NCBI GenBank assembly: GCA_947178095.1
Contig: CAMWWZ010000011.1
Span: 1 to 46,438 of the forward strand
DNA: 46,438 bases
Reading direction: 5' to 3'
Origin: an uncultured Treponema sp.
GTDB taxonomy: Bacteria > Spirochaetota > Spirochaetia > Treponematales > Treponemataceae
Shown: positions 33,160 to 41,651 of the stretch, piece after piece
Position numbering within the stretch: the first letter of the stretch is position 1
Layout of the letters: each line of letters opens with the position of its first letter
Program-made: the position numbers and the translations under genes
Notes under the pieces: model-generated
The model's database searches: none
What the model saw: only the letters and a program-made list of their open reading frames with translations
Told to the model about the DNA's origin: nothing

Positions 33160-34083
33160 TTATCCTAAAATCTTTCCAAGCGTTTTGTCGCGCTGCCGCC
33201 AATTTTTGTCAACTTTTACGCTCAAATCCAAATCGATTTTATAGTCGAAAATTTCGCCCAATTTTTTCAGCGATTCAAGGCGGATTGTTTTTATCATCGC
33301 CGCACCTTTTCCGATGACGATTCCTTTTTGGCTTTCGCGTTCCACGCACAAAAACGCGCGCACCCACAATTTTTTTCCATCGTTCTTGAATTCCATGTCA
33401 GCAATCTCAACGTAAATTGCATGCGGAATTTCTTGCTCGAGCCGATTTATCGCTTCGCCACGAATTATTTCAGAAATCCGAAATCCCACTTCTTGGTCGG
33501 TGTAAAAATCTTCGGGATAAAGTTTTTCGCCTTCAGGAAGAATTTCAAAAATCGCTGCGAGCGCCGCGTCAAGTCCGCTTGATTTTTTTGCAGAAATTTT
33601 TACGATTCGATTTTCGGGAATTTCAGGAAATTCGCTTTTTGCGAAGTCGGCGGCTTTTTGCGAATCCGCGTTCGTCAAATCGACTTTGTTTATTGCGACG
33701 ACAATTTTTTGCGAAAATTTTTTCAGCAAATCCGAAGTCAATTTTTCTTCTTCGCCCGGAGCGCGGCTCGCGTCGATCAAATACAAAACCGCATCGCATC
33801 CGTCAAGCGCGGACTTCGCGTTTTCCTGCAATTTCAAATTCAATTTTTTTTCGCTCTGATGATAGCCGGGCGTGTCGATGAAAACGATTTGCCCTTGCGC
33901 TTCGTTCACAATTCCGCGAATTGAATTTCGCGTGGTCTGCGGCATCGGCGAAACAATCGAAACGTTTTGTTTGCAAACCGAATTCAAAAAAGTTGATTTT
34001 CCCGCGCTTGGCCGCCCGATGATTGCGACGACTCCGCTTTTTGCGCGCGCGCCATTTTCGTTTTTTTCGTCTGAAGAATTCAT
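33160..34083 (-). CDS. era: GTPase Era
   Basis: 307 residues, usual size. GTPase motifs are complete: GRPSAGKST (P-loop), the TTRN switch, DTPGYH, NKVD and SAKKSS. The C-terminal KH domain has IVIGKGAAMIKTI (the GxxG-type RNA-binding loop). It helps mature and assemble the 16S rRNA in the 30S subunit. It is divergent from prfA, sharing 58 bases. A TATGAT five bases before the ATG suggests another very short leader, though no good -35 is visible. Confidence 0.95.
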   Translation of the reverse strand: MNSSDEKNENGARAKSGVVAIIGRPSAGKSTFLNSVCKQNVSIVSPMPQTTRNSIRGIVNEAQGQIVFIDTPGYHQSEKKLNLKLQENAKSALDGCDAVLYLIDASRAPGEEEKLTSDLLKKFSQKIVVAINKVDLTNADSQKAADFAKSEFPEIPENRIVKISAKKSSGLDAALAAIFEILPEGEKLYPEDFYTDQEVGFRISEIIRGEAINRLEQEIPHAIYVEIADMEFKNDGKKLWVRAFLCVERESQKGIVIGKGAAMIKTIRLESLKKLGEIFDYKIDLDLSVKVDKNWRQRDKTLGKILG

Positions 34084-34104
34084 AATTTATCATAACAAAT
34101 CCCA

Positions 34105-34133
34105 TTGAAAAAATCTAGCGAAAATGCTAAAAT
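34105..34133 (+). promoter_or_regulatory. Promoter of prfA, near-leaderless
   Basis: TTGAAA (34105-34110), 17 bases, TAAAAT (34128-34133), eight bases, ATG at 34142. The in-frame ATG at 34124 lies before the -10 box and cannot be used from this promoter. Confidence 0.75.
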
Positions 34134-34141
34134 ATTTTTCT

Positions 34142-35224
34142 ATGGATTTGTTGAAAAAACTTGAAAGTTGCGCCGCTCGATACGAAATTGTGAAAGAACA
34201 AATTATGGACGCGAATTTGGTGAAAGACCAAACACGATATAAAGAAGTGATGCGCGAAAATAATTATTTGGGCGAAGTTTGCGCGCTTTATGACGAATAC
34301 AAAAAATTGCTTTCTGGAATCAGCGAGGCGAAAATTTTAATCACCGAAGAAGACGATGTTGAAATGAAGGAAATGGCTCGCGAAGAATTGCGCACGCTGG
34401 AAGAACGCCAGCCGCAGTTGGAAGAGCAAATAAAAATGAAACTTATCCCGCCTGATCCGCTTGATGAAAAAAATATAATTTTGGAAATTCGTTCGGCGGC
34501 TGGCGGCGACGAAGCGACGCTTTTTGTGCGCGACCTTTGGGAAATGTATGTTCATCTTGCCGAACGCAAAGGCTGGAAAACCGAAACGATGGAAGCGCAG
34601 GAAACGGAAGTGGGCGGCTTCAATAAAATCGTCACTTCGATCAGCGGAAAATTTGTCTACGGAACTTTGCGCTGGGAAAGCGGCGTTCATCGAGTTCAGC
34701 GAGTTCCGCAAACTGAATCTCAAGGCCGCCTTCAAACTTCCACCGCGACTGTGGCGGTTTTGCCGGAAGCCGAGGAAACCGAAATTGACATCAAGCCGGA
34801 AGATGTTCGCGTGGACGTGATGCGGGCGGGAGGCCCTGGCGGACAGTGCGTCAACACGACGGATTCCGCCGTGCGGCTCACTCACATTCCAACTGGAATC
34901 GTCGTAATTCAGCAGGACGAAAAAAGCCAAATAAAAAATAAGGCAAAGGCGTGGCGAGTTTTGCGCGCGCGGCTTTTTGATTTGGAAGAAAGCAAGCGGC
35001 AGGCCGAACGCGCCGACGCGAGAAAAAGCATGGTCGGCTCGGGCGCGCGAAGTGAAAAAATTCGCACTTACAATTTTCCGCAAGATCGCGTCACCGACCA
35101 TCGCATAAATTTGTCGTTGCACAATTTGCCTGGATTTATGGGCGGCGCGATGGACGAAATGCTCGACGCGCTCAACGTGTACGCGAAGGAAGAGCAGCTC
35201 AAAGCCGACGTGAGCGAACTTTAG
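34142..35224 (+). CDS. prfA: Peptide chain release factor 1
   Basis: 360 residues, the normal RF1 length, from the ATG at 34142. The GGQ motif ([10 protein letters not shown]) triggers peptide release and the [14 protein letters not shown] segment carries the PxT stop-codon reading tripeptide of RF1 (PQT here). The N-terminal coiled-coil and C-terminal MDEMLDALN helix are present. prmC, the methylase of the GGQ Gln, follows 49 bases downstream, a common operon. Confidence 0.96.
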   Translation: MDLLKKLESCAARYEIVKEQIMDANLVKDQTRYKEVMRENNYLGEVCALYDEYKKLLSGISEAKILITEEDDVEMKEMAREELRTLEERQPQLEEQIKMKLIPPDPLDEKNIILEIRSAAGGDEATLFVRDLWEMYVHLAERKGWKTETMEAQETEVGGFNKIVTSISGKFVYGTLRWESGVHRVQRVPQTESQGRLQTSTATVAVLPEAEETEIDIKPEDVRVDVMRAGGPGGQCVNTTDSAVRLTHIPTGIVVIQQDEKSQIKNKAKAWRVLRARLFDLEESKRQAERADARKSMVGSGARSEKIRTYNFPQDRVTDHRINLSLHNLPGFMGGAMDEMLDALNVYAKEEQLKADVSEL

Positions 35225-35273
35225 CGCGCGCTTTCGCTTTTTTTCTTAATTGTCCGAAAAAAAAATTGCAATA

Positions 35274-36191
35274 ATGACGATTTTTGAAGCGAAAAAATTC
35301 ATCATGAAAAAAATAGAAAAAATTTCGCAAACGCCTTTTTTGGATGCCGAAATTTTTTTGCAGGAAATTTTGGACAAAGACAAAACTTTCATTTTGATGA
35401 ATAAAAATCTCGCGCTCGAAGAATCGCAGGAAAAAAAAATCGCCGAATGGACGCGCGCGCGAGAGCAAGGTTTGGCGGTGGCGTACATTGTCGGAAAAAA
35501 AGAATTTTTCGGATACGATTTTTTTGTCAATCAAAATGTTTTGCTTCCCAAACCGGACACGGAAATTCTTGTTGCGCGCGCCGTCGAAATTATTTCCGAA
35601 AAAATTTCCGCGAATAAAAATTCTATTCTCACCGTTTGCGACATGTGCGCAGGAAGCGGCTGCGTTGCGTTAAGCGTTTTGCGAACGCTCGCGGACGATG
35701 AGCGCGTGCCGTTTGAACGCTTGCCGACATTTACGTTGGTGGATATAAGCCGAGGCGCGTTGGACGTTGCGAAAAAAAATGCCGAGACGCTTTTGCGCGG
35801 TGCGGAAATTTCGCGCGTGAAATTTATCCAAAGCAATTTGTTCGAAGCCGTGCCGTTTTCGTTCGATGTGATTTTGGCGAATCCGCCTTATGTTCCGCAC
35901 GAAGAAGCGCGCGCGCTTTTGGCGGACGGGCGAGGCGAGCCGCTTTTGGCTTTGGACGGCGACATTTTTTCGAACGGTGATTTCAGCGGAACGAATGACG
36001 GACTTGAAGTGGCGCGGAGGCTTGTGCTCGAAGCGAAAAATCATCTTTCGCCGAACGGAATTTTTTTGATGGAAACAGGCGAATACAACGCGGATGCCGC
36101 CGCCGATTTTTTGCGGCTTCACAATTTTCACGGCGTGGAAATCGTGCGCGACTTGGAAGGACAAAAGCGCGTCGTCGTCGCGCGTTCTTGA
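35274..36191 (+). CDS. prmC: Release factor glutamine methyltransferase
   Basis: 305 residues from ATG 35274 (TTG at 35250 is weaker). Motifs: YIVGKKEFFGYDF, DMCAGSGCVALS (SAM loop), and the catalytic NPPYVPHEEA (NPPY). It methylates Gln of the GGQ motif in RF1/RF2. The helical N-terminal domain (AEIFLQEILDKDK) is present. Ends 32 bases from the converging nptA-like gene. Confidence 0.95.
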   Translation: MTIFEAKKFIMKKIEKISQTPFLDAEIFLQEILDKDKTFILMNKNLALEESQEKKIAEWTRAREQGLAVAYIVGKKEFFGYDFFVNQNVLLPKPDTEILVARAVEIISEKISANKNSILTVCDMCAGSGCVALSVLRTLADDERVPFERLPTFTLVDISRGALDVAKKNAETLLRGAEISRVKFIQSNLFEAVPFSFDVILANPPYVPHEEARALLADGRGEPLLALDGDIFSNGDFSGTNDGLEVARRLVLEAKNHLSPNGIFLMETGEYNADAAADFLRLHNFHGVEIVRDLEGQKRVVVARS

Positions 36192-36222
36192 AAAAATTTG
36201 CGCTTTTGGTCGAAGCCGAAAA

Positions 36223-37884
36223 TTAGGCGGTTTGTCCGAGAGCCTCCGCGATTCCGAACGCCCTGTCGCCGATTTTTTCGATTTGCCGAACAAGGTCGAT
36301 GTAAAGCAATTCCGATTTTACGTCCGCGCCTTTTTCCAAACGCTTTCGCGCGATTCGTTTCAAATTCTTTCGGAACAAATCGATTTGATCTTCCAGCTCT
36401 TTTGCCATTTCAAGTTTTTTCGCGTCCAAATGTTTGTTAATGTTGATGTGAATGAATTGCAAAAATTGCCGAACGAGTTCGACATAAGGAATAAGGCGGT
36501 CGGTGTCCTCGGTTTCGAATTGCATATTTTTTTCGATGGAACGTTTCAGCAAAAGTCCGATGCTCAAACATTCGTCGGTCATGCTTTCCAATTCGCCGAT
36601 AATCGAAAGCATAATCGAAAGATTGTTGAGCTGCTTTTCGTTTACGGCAAGATGCTCGATGTGAACTATGTATCGCGAAAGTTGCTCGTGCATTTGGTCG
36701 GCATAATTTTCCGCGCGTTCGATTTGCTCGAGATGCTCGTCGATGAATTTTTGGTCGCGCTTTTTTAAGCCGATTTGAATTCTGTCGAACATTTCCGTGG
36801 CCAAATCCGTGAGGTTCGCGATTTCCTTTTCCGCGCGAACAATGTACGCGCCGACGTTTTCTTTTCCAAGCGCGCTTTCCACATAATCGAGCCTGTAAAA
36901 ACTGTTTTTGTCTTTCGCATTTTCCTTGATGATTTTTTCCGAAATCGCCACGATTTGATTTGTGAAAGGCAGGAACAAAATCGTGGAAATTGTTTTAAAT
37001 GCCGTGTGCAAAATTGAAATTCGAATTGCAATGTTCGCATTTTTCGGCGTGAGAAATTCCACGAACGAGAGGAAAGGATGGAAAAAAATCAGCGCGACAA
37101 TCGTTCCCATGACATTGAACAAAACGTGAATCAATGCCGCGCGTTTTGCGTTCGTGCTTCCGTTGAGCGCGGCGAGCACAGCGTCCACTGTGGAGCCGAT
37201 TCCGCTTCCGAGAGTGAGTGCCGCCGCGAATTCCCAATTTACGATTCCGTTGTATGCGAGCGTGATGACGATTGCGCTGAACGCGCTCGAAGAATGCATC
37301 ATCGCAGTGATGAGAATGCCGATGACGAATGCGATCAAAATTGAAAGCGCGCCGAAGCACTGCATTTGCGAGCACCATTTGAATCGCGCCAATTGTTCCG
37401 GCTTGAACGAAAGCGCTTCGCTGAGCATTTCAAGTCCGATGAAAAGCAAGCCAAATCCCATCAAGGCTTCGCCGATGTTTTTGTTGAGATTGCGTTTTGT
37501 GAGCGTGAGAAAAAATCCGATTCCGAAAATCGGAAACGCGAAACTTGATATTTTGAAATTGAATCCGAAAATCGAAACAATCCATGCGGTGACAGTCGTT
37601 CCGATGTTCGCGCCGAAAATCACGCCCACGGATTGCTTGAGCGTAAGAAGCCCGGCGTTCACGAAAGTTACGACCATCACGGTTGTCGCGCCCGACGATT
37701 GGATTATCATCGTAATGAACGCGCCGGTGAGCAAGGCTTTGAAGCGGTTGCCCGTCATGGCAGAAAGCGCGCGTTGGAGTTTTTCGCCCGCGCTCTTTTG
37801 CACGCCGTCGCTCATCAATTTCATTCCATACAAAAGGAACGCGAGGCTTCCCATTAATTGAAGCAAGACCGCAACAAAATGCAT
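36223..37884 (-). CDS. Na/Pi-cotransporter family protein with PhoU-like tail
   Basis: 553 residues. The N-terminal half (~1-340) has about eight to ten membrane helices with the two inverted QSS-type signature repeats of the NptA/YjbB family (MIIQSSGATTVMVV and AMMHSSSAFSAIVI, around 60 and 195). The C-terminal ~200 residues are helical PhoU-like (EKEIANLTDLATEMFDRIQIGLKKRDQKF), as in other bacterial members. It probably moves phosphate with Na+, or exports it. The promoter places the ATG on the transcript start. Divergent from the TetR-like regulator. Confidence 0.92.
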   Translation of the reverse strand: MHFVAVLLQLMGSLAFLLYGMKLMSDGVQKSAGEKLQRALSAMTGNRFKALLTGAFITMIIQSSGATTVMVVTFVNAGLLTLKQSVGVIFGANIGTTVTAWIVSIFGFNFKISSFAFPIFGIGFFLTLTKRNLNKNIGEALMGFGLLFIGLEMLSEALSFKPEQLARFKWCSQMQCFGALSILIAFVIGILITAMMHSSSAFSAIVITLAYNGIVNWEFAAALTLGSGIGSTVDAVLAALNGSTNAKRAALIHVLFNVMGTIVALIFFHPFLSFVEFLTPKNANIAIRISILHTAFKTISTILFLPFTNQIVAISEKIIKENAKDKNSFYRLDYVESALGKENVGAYIVRAEKEIANLTDLATEMFDRIQIGLKKRDQKFIDEHLEQIERAENYADQMHEQLSRYIVHIEHLAVNEKQLNNLSIMLSIIGELESMTDECLSIGLLLKRSIEKNMQFETEDTDRLIPYVELVRQFLQFIHININKHLDAKKLEMAKELEDQIDLFRKNLKRIARKRLEKGADVKSELLYIDLVRQIEKIGDRAFGIAEALGQTA

Positions 37885-37890
37885 GAAAAT

Positions 37891-37919
37891 ATTTTAGCAA
37901 AAAAACGTTTTTTTTTCAA
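37891..37919 (-). promoter_or_regulatory. Promoter of the Na/Pi transporter gene, leaderless type
   Basis: Minus strand: TTGAAA (37914-37919), 17 bases, TAAAAT (37891-37896), six bases, ATG. No ribosome site. Confidence 0.72.
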
Positions 37920-37956
37920 GGGCGCGTGAAACAGGTGCGATTATTTTTTCGAATGT

Positions 37957-37984
37957 GCCAAAAAATGTGTTGACACTTTTTGGC
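37957..37984. promoter_or_regulatory. Imperfect inverted repeat over the -35 box
   Basis: GCCAAAAA-ATGTGT and ACAC-TTTTTGGC flank the TTGACA -35 of the regulator promoter. It may be a second operator; arms differ by two bases, so chance is possible. Confidence 0.35.
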
Positions 37985-37998
37985 GAAATCGATATAGT
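37970..37998 (+). promoter_or_regulatory. Promoter of the efflux-regulator operon
   Basis: TTGACA (37970-37975), 17-base spacer and TATAGT (37993-37998), followed directly by the palindrome at 38001. Confidence 0.75.
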
Positions 37999-38000
37999 AT

Positions 38001-38022
38001 AGTTACCGAATGTTCGGTAACT
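38001..38022. promoter_or_regulatory. Palindromic operator AGTTACCGAA-TG-TTCGGTAACT
   Basis: Perfect 10-base arms around a TG centre, lying on the expected transcript start (near 38005) just after the -10 box. A TetR-type repressor bound here would block transcription of its own gene and of the efflux genes behind it. Confidence 0.7.
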
Positions 38023-38030
38023 TGAAGATT

Positions 38031-39248
38031 ATGCCTAGACAAATCAATACGAAAGAAAGAATAATTTCATCCGCGTTTTTGATGTATCGAAGAATGCTTT
38101 TTAAAGATGTTTCTTTGAGCGACATCGCGCGAACTTCCGAAATTACGAAGACTGCGATTTTCAGGCATTTTAAAAACAAGGCGGAACTTTTTTCCACGAT
38201 GAACGAACGCTTTTTCGAGGCGTTTGAAATTCTTGCGAAAAAAATCGCTGGCGAAAATGGAAAGCACACTTTTGACGCAACTTATAAAGCGGTGGACTAT
38301 GTTTTTGAATTTGACAAAGAACATCCCGGCTACATCGAGTATTACATTCAGACTTTGCTTTGCGATAAAAAAATGACTGCGCGACTTTATGAAATTCTCA
38401 CGCTCAACAAAATTCCGTTTTTCAAAAAAAATTCTTTTAAAGACAAGAATAATTTGCTGCGCGAAAGGACGCTTCCGCTTTATGTTGAAATTACCATTTT
38501 GAATTTTTGGGCGGAAGTTACGCGCGCTTTGGAAAAAAAGGAAATTGTGGACGGGGGGGGGCAAACGGATTTCCGCATGAGCATCGCCAAAATAATTTTC
38601 GAAGGATTGGGAAAAAAAAGAAATCCGATTTCTGCCGAAAAGCGCAAGGAATTGAATGCGTTTTGCAAAATGAAATTTGGAAAGGACGAAAAACCCGATC
38701 GCTTTTTTGAGGCGTTCCTCAAAGCGATTCAAAAAAATTCCGGAATGAATGTTACCGTTGAAGAAATCGCAAATGAACTTGGAATGGCGAAAAGTTCGAT
38801 GTACACTTTTTTTTCTGGCAAGATGGATTATATGAAAAATATGTTGCGGCAGGAAATGGAATTTTTCGCCGAAATCTTGCAAGAAAAATGCGCGTTCGCC
38901 GAAAACTTTGACGAAATGTTTTACATTTTGCTTTGCAGCGAAGTGAATTATTTTTCCGAGCGTCCGCAAATTATTTTAATGCACACGTTTTTTACTTATC
39001 ACGATATGTGCGTTTATGACGAAGTGATTGACAAAAGCGTTTTTTCGTTTCTTTCGGAAAATCTTCCGCCAAATTTTAGTTTGGGTTTTGGCAATGCGAA
39101 TGCAATTTTCGTAAAATGGGTTTCTGTTTTGGCGATTTCGTTTTTGTTTATGGGAAAAAAGCACGACTTTCCGTCGGAATGGCGCGATTTTTTTGTTTCG
39201 GAAATTTATGAATTTATAGAATGCGGCACAAAAAGTTGCATAAAATAA
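38031..39248 (+). CDS. Double TetR-family regulator (two HTH domains in one chain)
   Basis: 405 residues from the ATG at 38031, after a weak GAAG site; the ATG at 38010 lies inside the palindrome. Residues ~8-55 form a TetR_N helix-turn-helix (DIARTSEITKTAIFRHFKNKAELF). Residues ~222-272 form a second one (IANELGMAKSSMYTFFSGKMDYM). Each is followed by ~130-170 helical residues, so the chain looks like two fused TetR monomers, a single-chain dimer. The linker contains a G9 tract (38553-38561, Gly175-177). One slip either way ends the protein before the second HTH: with eight G's a stop comes within ten codons, with ten G's about 50 codons on. It heads the tolC-adaptor-RND operon and is probably the repressor of the 38001 palindrome. 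Confidence 0.85.
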   Translation: MPRQINTKERIISSAFLMYRRMLFKDVSLSDIARTSEITKTAIFRHFKNKAELFSTMNERFFEAFEILAKKIAGENGKHTFDATYKAVDYVFEFDKEHPGYIEYYIQTLLCDKKMTARLYEILTLNKIPFFKKNSFKDKNNLLRERTLPLYVEITILNFWAEVTRALEKKEIVDGGGQTDFRMSIAKIIFEGLGKKRNPISAEKRKELNAFCKMKFGKDEKPDRFFEAFLKAIQKNSGMNVTVEEIANELGMAKSSMYTFFSGKMDYMKNMLRQEMEFFAEILQEKCAFAENFDEMFYILLCSEVNYFSERPQIILMHTFFTYHDMCVYDEVIDKSVFSFLSENLPPNFSLGFGNANAIFVKWVSVLAISFLFMGKKHDFPSEWRDFFVSEIYEFIECGTKSCIK

Positions 39249-39283
39249 TATCTATAATTAAATAAAATTAAGGAGGAAAAGGC

Positions 39284-40690
39284 ATGAGGAAAATTTTTAT
39301 CGCTTCGCTGGCAATTGTCATGGTTTCGATTTTTGCCGCGAGCGCGCAACAAGACGGCGGGCAGGAAGAAGTCATCACGCTCACCGTGGAACAGGCGGTT
39401 GAATATGCGTTGCAGAACAGCCGCGATTTGAAAAGCAACGATATTGATTTGGCGATTAAAGAACGAAGCGCGAAATATTCGTGGAATGTTTTTTTGCCTG
39501 AAATTACTTTGAGCGGAAGCGCGGCGCGAACGACGGACATTGATTCGACTTTACAATCGGCGAATGGCTCTGCTCAAATTATGCAAATGATTAAAGGACT
39601 TCATCCTGGAGTTCCACTTCCGGAAGTATCGATTCTCGAAGCCGAAGAAAAATATCACTGGGCTTTGGTCGGCAATATCAACGCGCAACTCAATTTAAGC
39701 CTCGCTTACATCTACAGCATCAAGGCGGCGAAGGCTGGATATGAAGGCGGCAAAATTACTTGGGAGCAAAGTCAAAAGCAGACGATTATGAACATCAAAA
39801 AATTGTTCTACGGACTTTTGCTTCAGCAGGAGAGTTTGGAAATCCAGAGAATGTCTTTGGAAAACGCGCGTCAACGTGCCGCCCAAGCGCAAGTCAATTT
39901 CAACAACGGGCGCATTCCGCAGTTGCAATTTTTTAACGCGCAAGTGACTTACGAAAATCAGCGTCCCGAAGTGGAAACCGCCGAGCGAAGTTTTAATCAG
40001 CAATTGGACACGTTCGCGTTTTTGATTGGAATGCCTGTGGGAACGAAAATCGAATTGAGCGGCTCGATTGAGCCTGAATATGTGAATGTCACTACGGAAG
40101 AGCTTTTGGAAAAATATGGCGAGCAAAATTTGAACGTGCGGTCTTTGCAAAACAACATCGACATTTTGAATATGAATCTCAAGGCGTTGAATTTGAGCAG
40201 CTACACACCCGCGCTTGTTTTGAGCTATGGATGGCAGCCAGTCGGCACTTGGTGGAGCGGCGATTTGGATTTTGCCGACCAAGGCTCGCTTTCGATAACG
40301 CTCGCGTTCAATATTACGAACATGCTTCCATGGTCCGCAAATCGTCAAAAGGCGCAGGATTTGAAAGACAATATTTCGAAACTCAACCTTACGATGGAAA
40401 CGCTCACGGAAAATCAAAAAGTGCAAGTTCGCAAAGCCGTGGACACTTTGAATCAAGCGCGCGAGCAAATTGATTCGATGGGACGCACCGTGGAATTGGC
40501 GCGGCGTTCTTACGATATGTCGGTGAGTTCGTTCAACAATGGTCGAATGGAATTGCTGGATGTGCGCGACGCGCAGACGCAATTGAATCAGGCAATGCTC
40601 GGGCAGCTGAACCAAAAGTTCAATTACATTTCCGCGCTGATGGATTTGGAATATGAATTGAACTCGGATTTGTCCGAATACAAAGAATAA
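39284..40690 (+). CDS. TolC-family outer-membrane efflux protein
   Basis: 468 residues, AAGGAGG ribosome site. Signal peptide (AIVMVSIFAASAQQ) then the repeated OEP domain layout: ITLTVEQAVEYALQNSRDLK, long alpha-helical hairpins (QESLEIQRMSLENARQRAAQAQ and related repeat QVRKAVDTLNQAREQIDSM), and short barrel strands (PEITLSGSAA, LSLAYIYS, SITLAFNITN). It forms the outer-membrane channel for the adaptor and RND pump encoded next. A TATAAT at 39253-39258 might be an internal promoter but its -35 is poor. A short gap of 35 bases separates it from the regulator. Confidence 0.92.
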   Translation: MRKIFIASLAIVMVSIFAASAQQDGGQEEVITLTVEQAVEYALQNSRDLKSNDIDLAIKERSAKYSWNVFLPEITLSGSAARTTDIDSTLQSANGSAQIMQMIKGLHPGVPLPEVSILEAEEKYHWALVGNINAQLNLSLAYIYSIKAAKAGYEGGKITWEQSQKQTIMNIKKLFYGLLLQQESLEIQRMSLENARQRAAQAQVNFNNGRIPQLQFFNAQVTYENQRPEVETAERSFNQQLDTFAFLIGMPVGTKIELSGSIEPEYVNVTTEELLEKYGEQNLNVRSLQNNIDILNMNLKALNLSSYTPALVLSYGWQPVGTWWSGDLDFADQGSLSITLAFNITNMLPWSANRQKAQDLKDNISKLNLTMETLTENQKVQVRKAVDTLNQAREQIDSMGRTVELARRSYDMSVSSFNNGRMELLDVRDAQTQLNQAMLGQLNQKFNYISALMDLEYELNSDLSEYKE

Positions 40691-40714
40691 ATTTTTATTA
40701 TGAAGGAGATTCTT

Positions 40715-41650
40715 ATGAAAACTATGAAAATTATGACGAAAAATTTCAAGGTGTTCGCGATTGCGTTGCTCGCCGTTTTTGCGTTTGCGTCTTGCGCGAA
40801 AAAACAAGCCGCAGTTGATTCGGGCGAAGTCGAAACGCTTTTCGCGGTGAACACTTACAAAACCAAGCCCGGCAATTTGGACAACTATTTGGAATTCGGC
40901 GGCGATGTGGCTTCGGTTACTTCGGTTGCGGTGCTTCCCGATGCAGCTGGAAAAATTGCGCGCATTATGGTGAATGTCGGACAAATGGTGAGCCGCAATC
41001 AAACCATCGCTTATGTCGATCCGAGCCTTCCTGGTTTGAATTACAGTTTGAGTCCTGTGCGCGCGCCGATTTCCGGGCGAATTACTTCGTTTGTGCCAAC
41101 GATTGGAACTCAAGTTTCGCAGGGCAGCGTGATCGCGCAAATTGCCCAAACCGACGATTTGGAAATCAAAGTGAGCATTCCCGAACGATTCATCAGCCGA
41201 ATAACAATGGGACAGGAAGCCGTGGTGACATTCGACGCTTATCCCGGAATCGAATTCGTCGCGAAGGTTTTTGAAGTGAGTCCAGTTTTGGACACGACAA
41301 GCCGCACGATGAGCGTGAAGCTGCGTTTGACAAAAGCCGACGAGCGCGTAAAAGTTGGAATGTACGCGCGTGTCCGACTTGTTACGGAAAGCATCCGCGA
41401 CGCGATTGTTGTTCCTTCGAATGCGATCGTAACTCGCAGCGGAAAGACCTATCTTTTCGTGGTGGATTCAAGAGGCTCGGGCGGCCGAAACGCGAAAGTT
41501 CGGCTCACTTCGATTGTGCCCGGACTTTCCGTGGACAACAAAACCGAAATCGCGCAAGGAATTTCTGCCGGCGATGAAATCGTAATTAAAGGTCAAAATC
41601 TTTTGGACGACGGCGCGAACGTAAACATAATTTCAGTTACGGAGGATTAG
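40715..41650 (+). CDS. RND periplasmic adaptor lipoprotein (membrane fusion protein)
   Basis: 311 residues from the ATG at 40715, with GGAG seven bases upstream; the ATG at 40700 would put that site inside the gene. Lipobox FAFASC anchors it. Features of the family: a short lipoyl-like half-motif with ARIMVNVGQMVSRNQTIAYVD, PISGRITSFVPTIGTQVSQGSVIAQIA, a beta-barrel domain (IKVSIPERFISRI, GQEAVVTFDAYPG) and IVVPSNAIVTRSGKTYLFVVD near the end. The helical hairpin is nearly absent, so it is a short adaptor. It links the RND pump to TolC. Stop and next start are one base apart. Confidence 0.9.
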   Translation: MKTMKIMTKNFKVFAIALLAVFAFASCAKKQAAVDSGEVETLFAVNTYKTKPGNLDNYLEFGGDVASVTSVAVLPDAAGKIARIMVNVGQMVSRNQTIAYVDPSLPGLNYSLSPVRAPISGRITSFVPTIGTQVSQGSVIAQIAQTDDLEIKVSIPERFISRITMGQEAVVTFDAYPGIEFVAKVFEVSPVLDTTSRTMSVKLRLTKADERVKVGMYARVRLVTESIRDAIVVPSNAIVTRSGKTYLFVVDSRGSGGRNAKVRLTSIVPGLSVDNKTEIAQGISAGDEIVIKGQNLLDDGANVNIISVTED

Positions 41651-41651
41651 T

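Noticed and set aside
34124..34141. Earlier ATG for prfA
   Set aside because: It precedes the -10 box; the 34142 start gives the standard RF1 N-terminus.
39695..41149. 484-residue open frame opposite tolC and the adaptor gene
   Set aside because: Spans two real genes on the other strand and has no signals.
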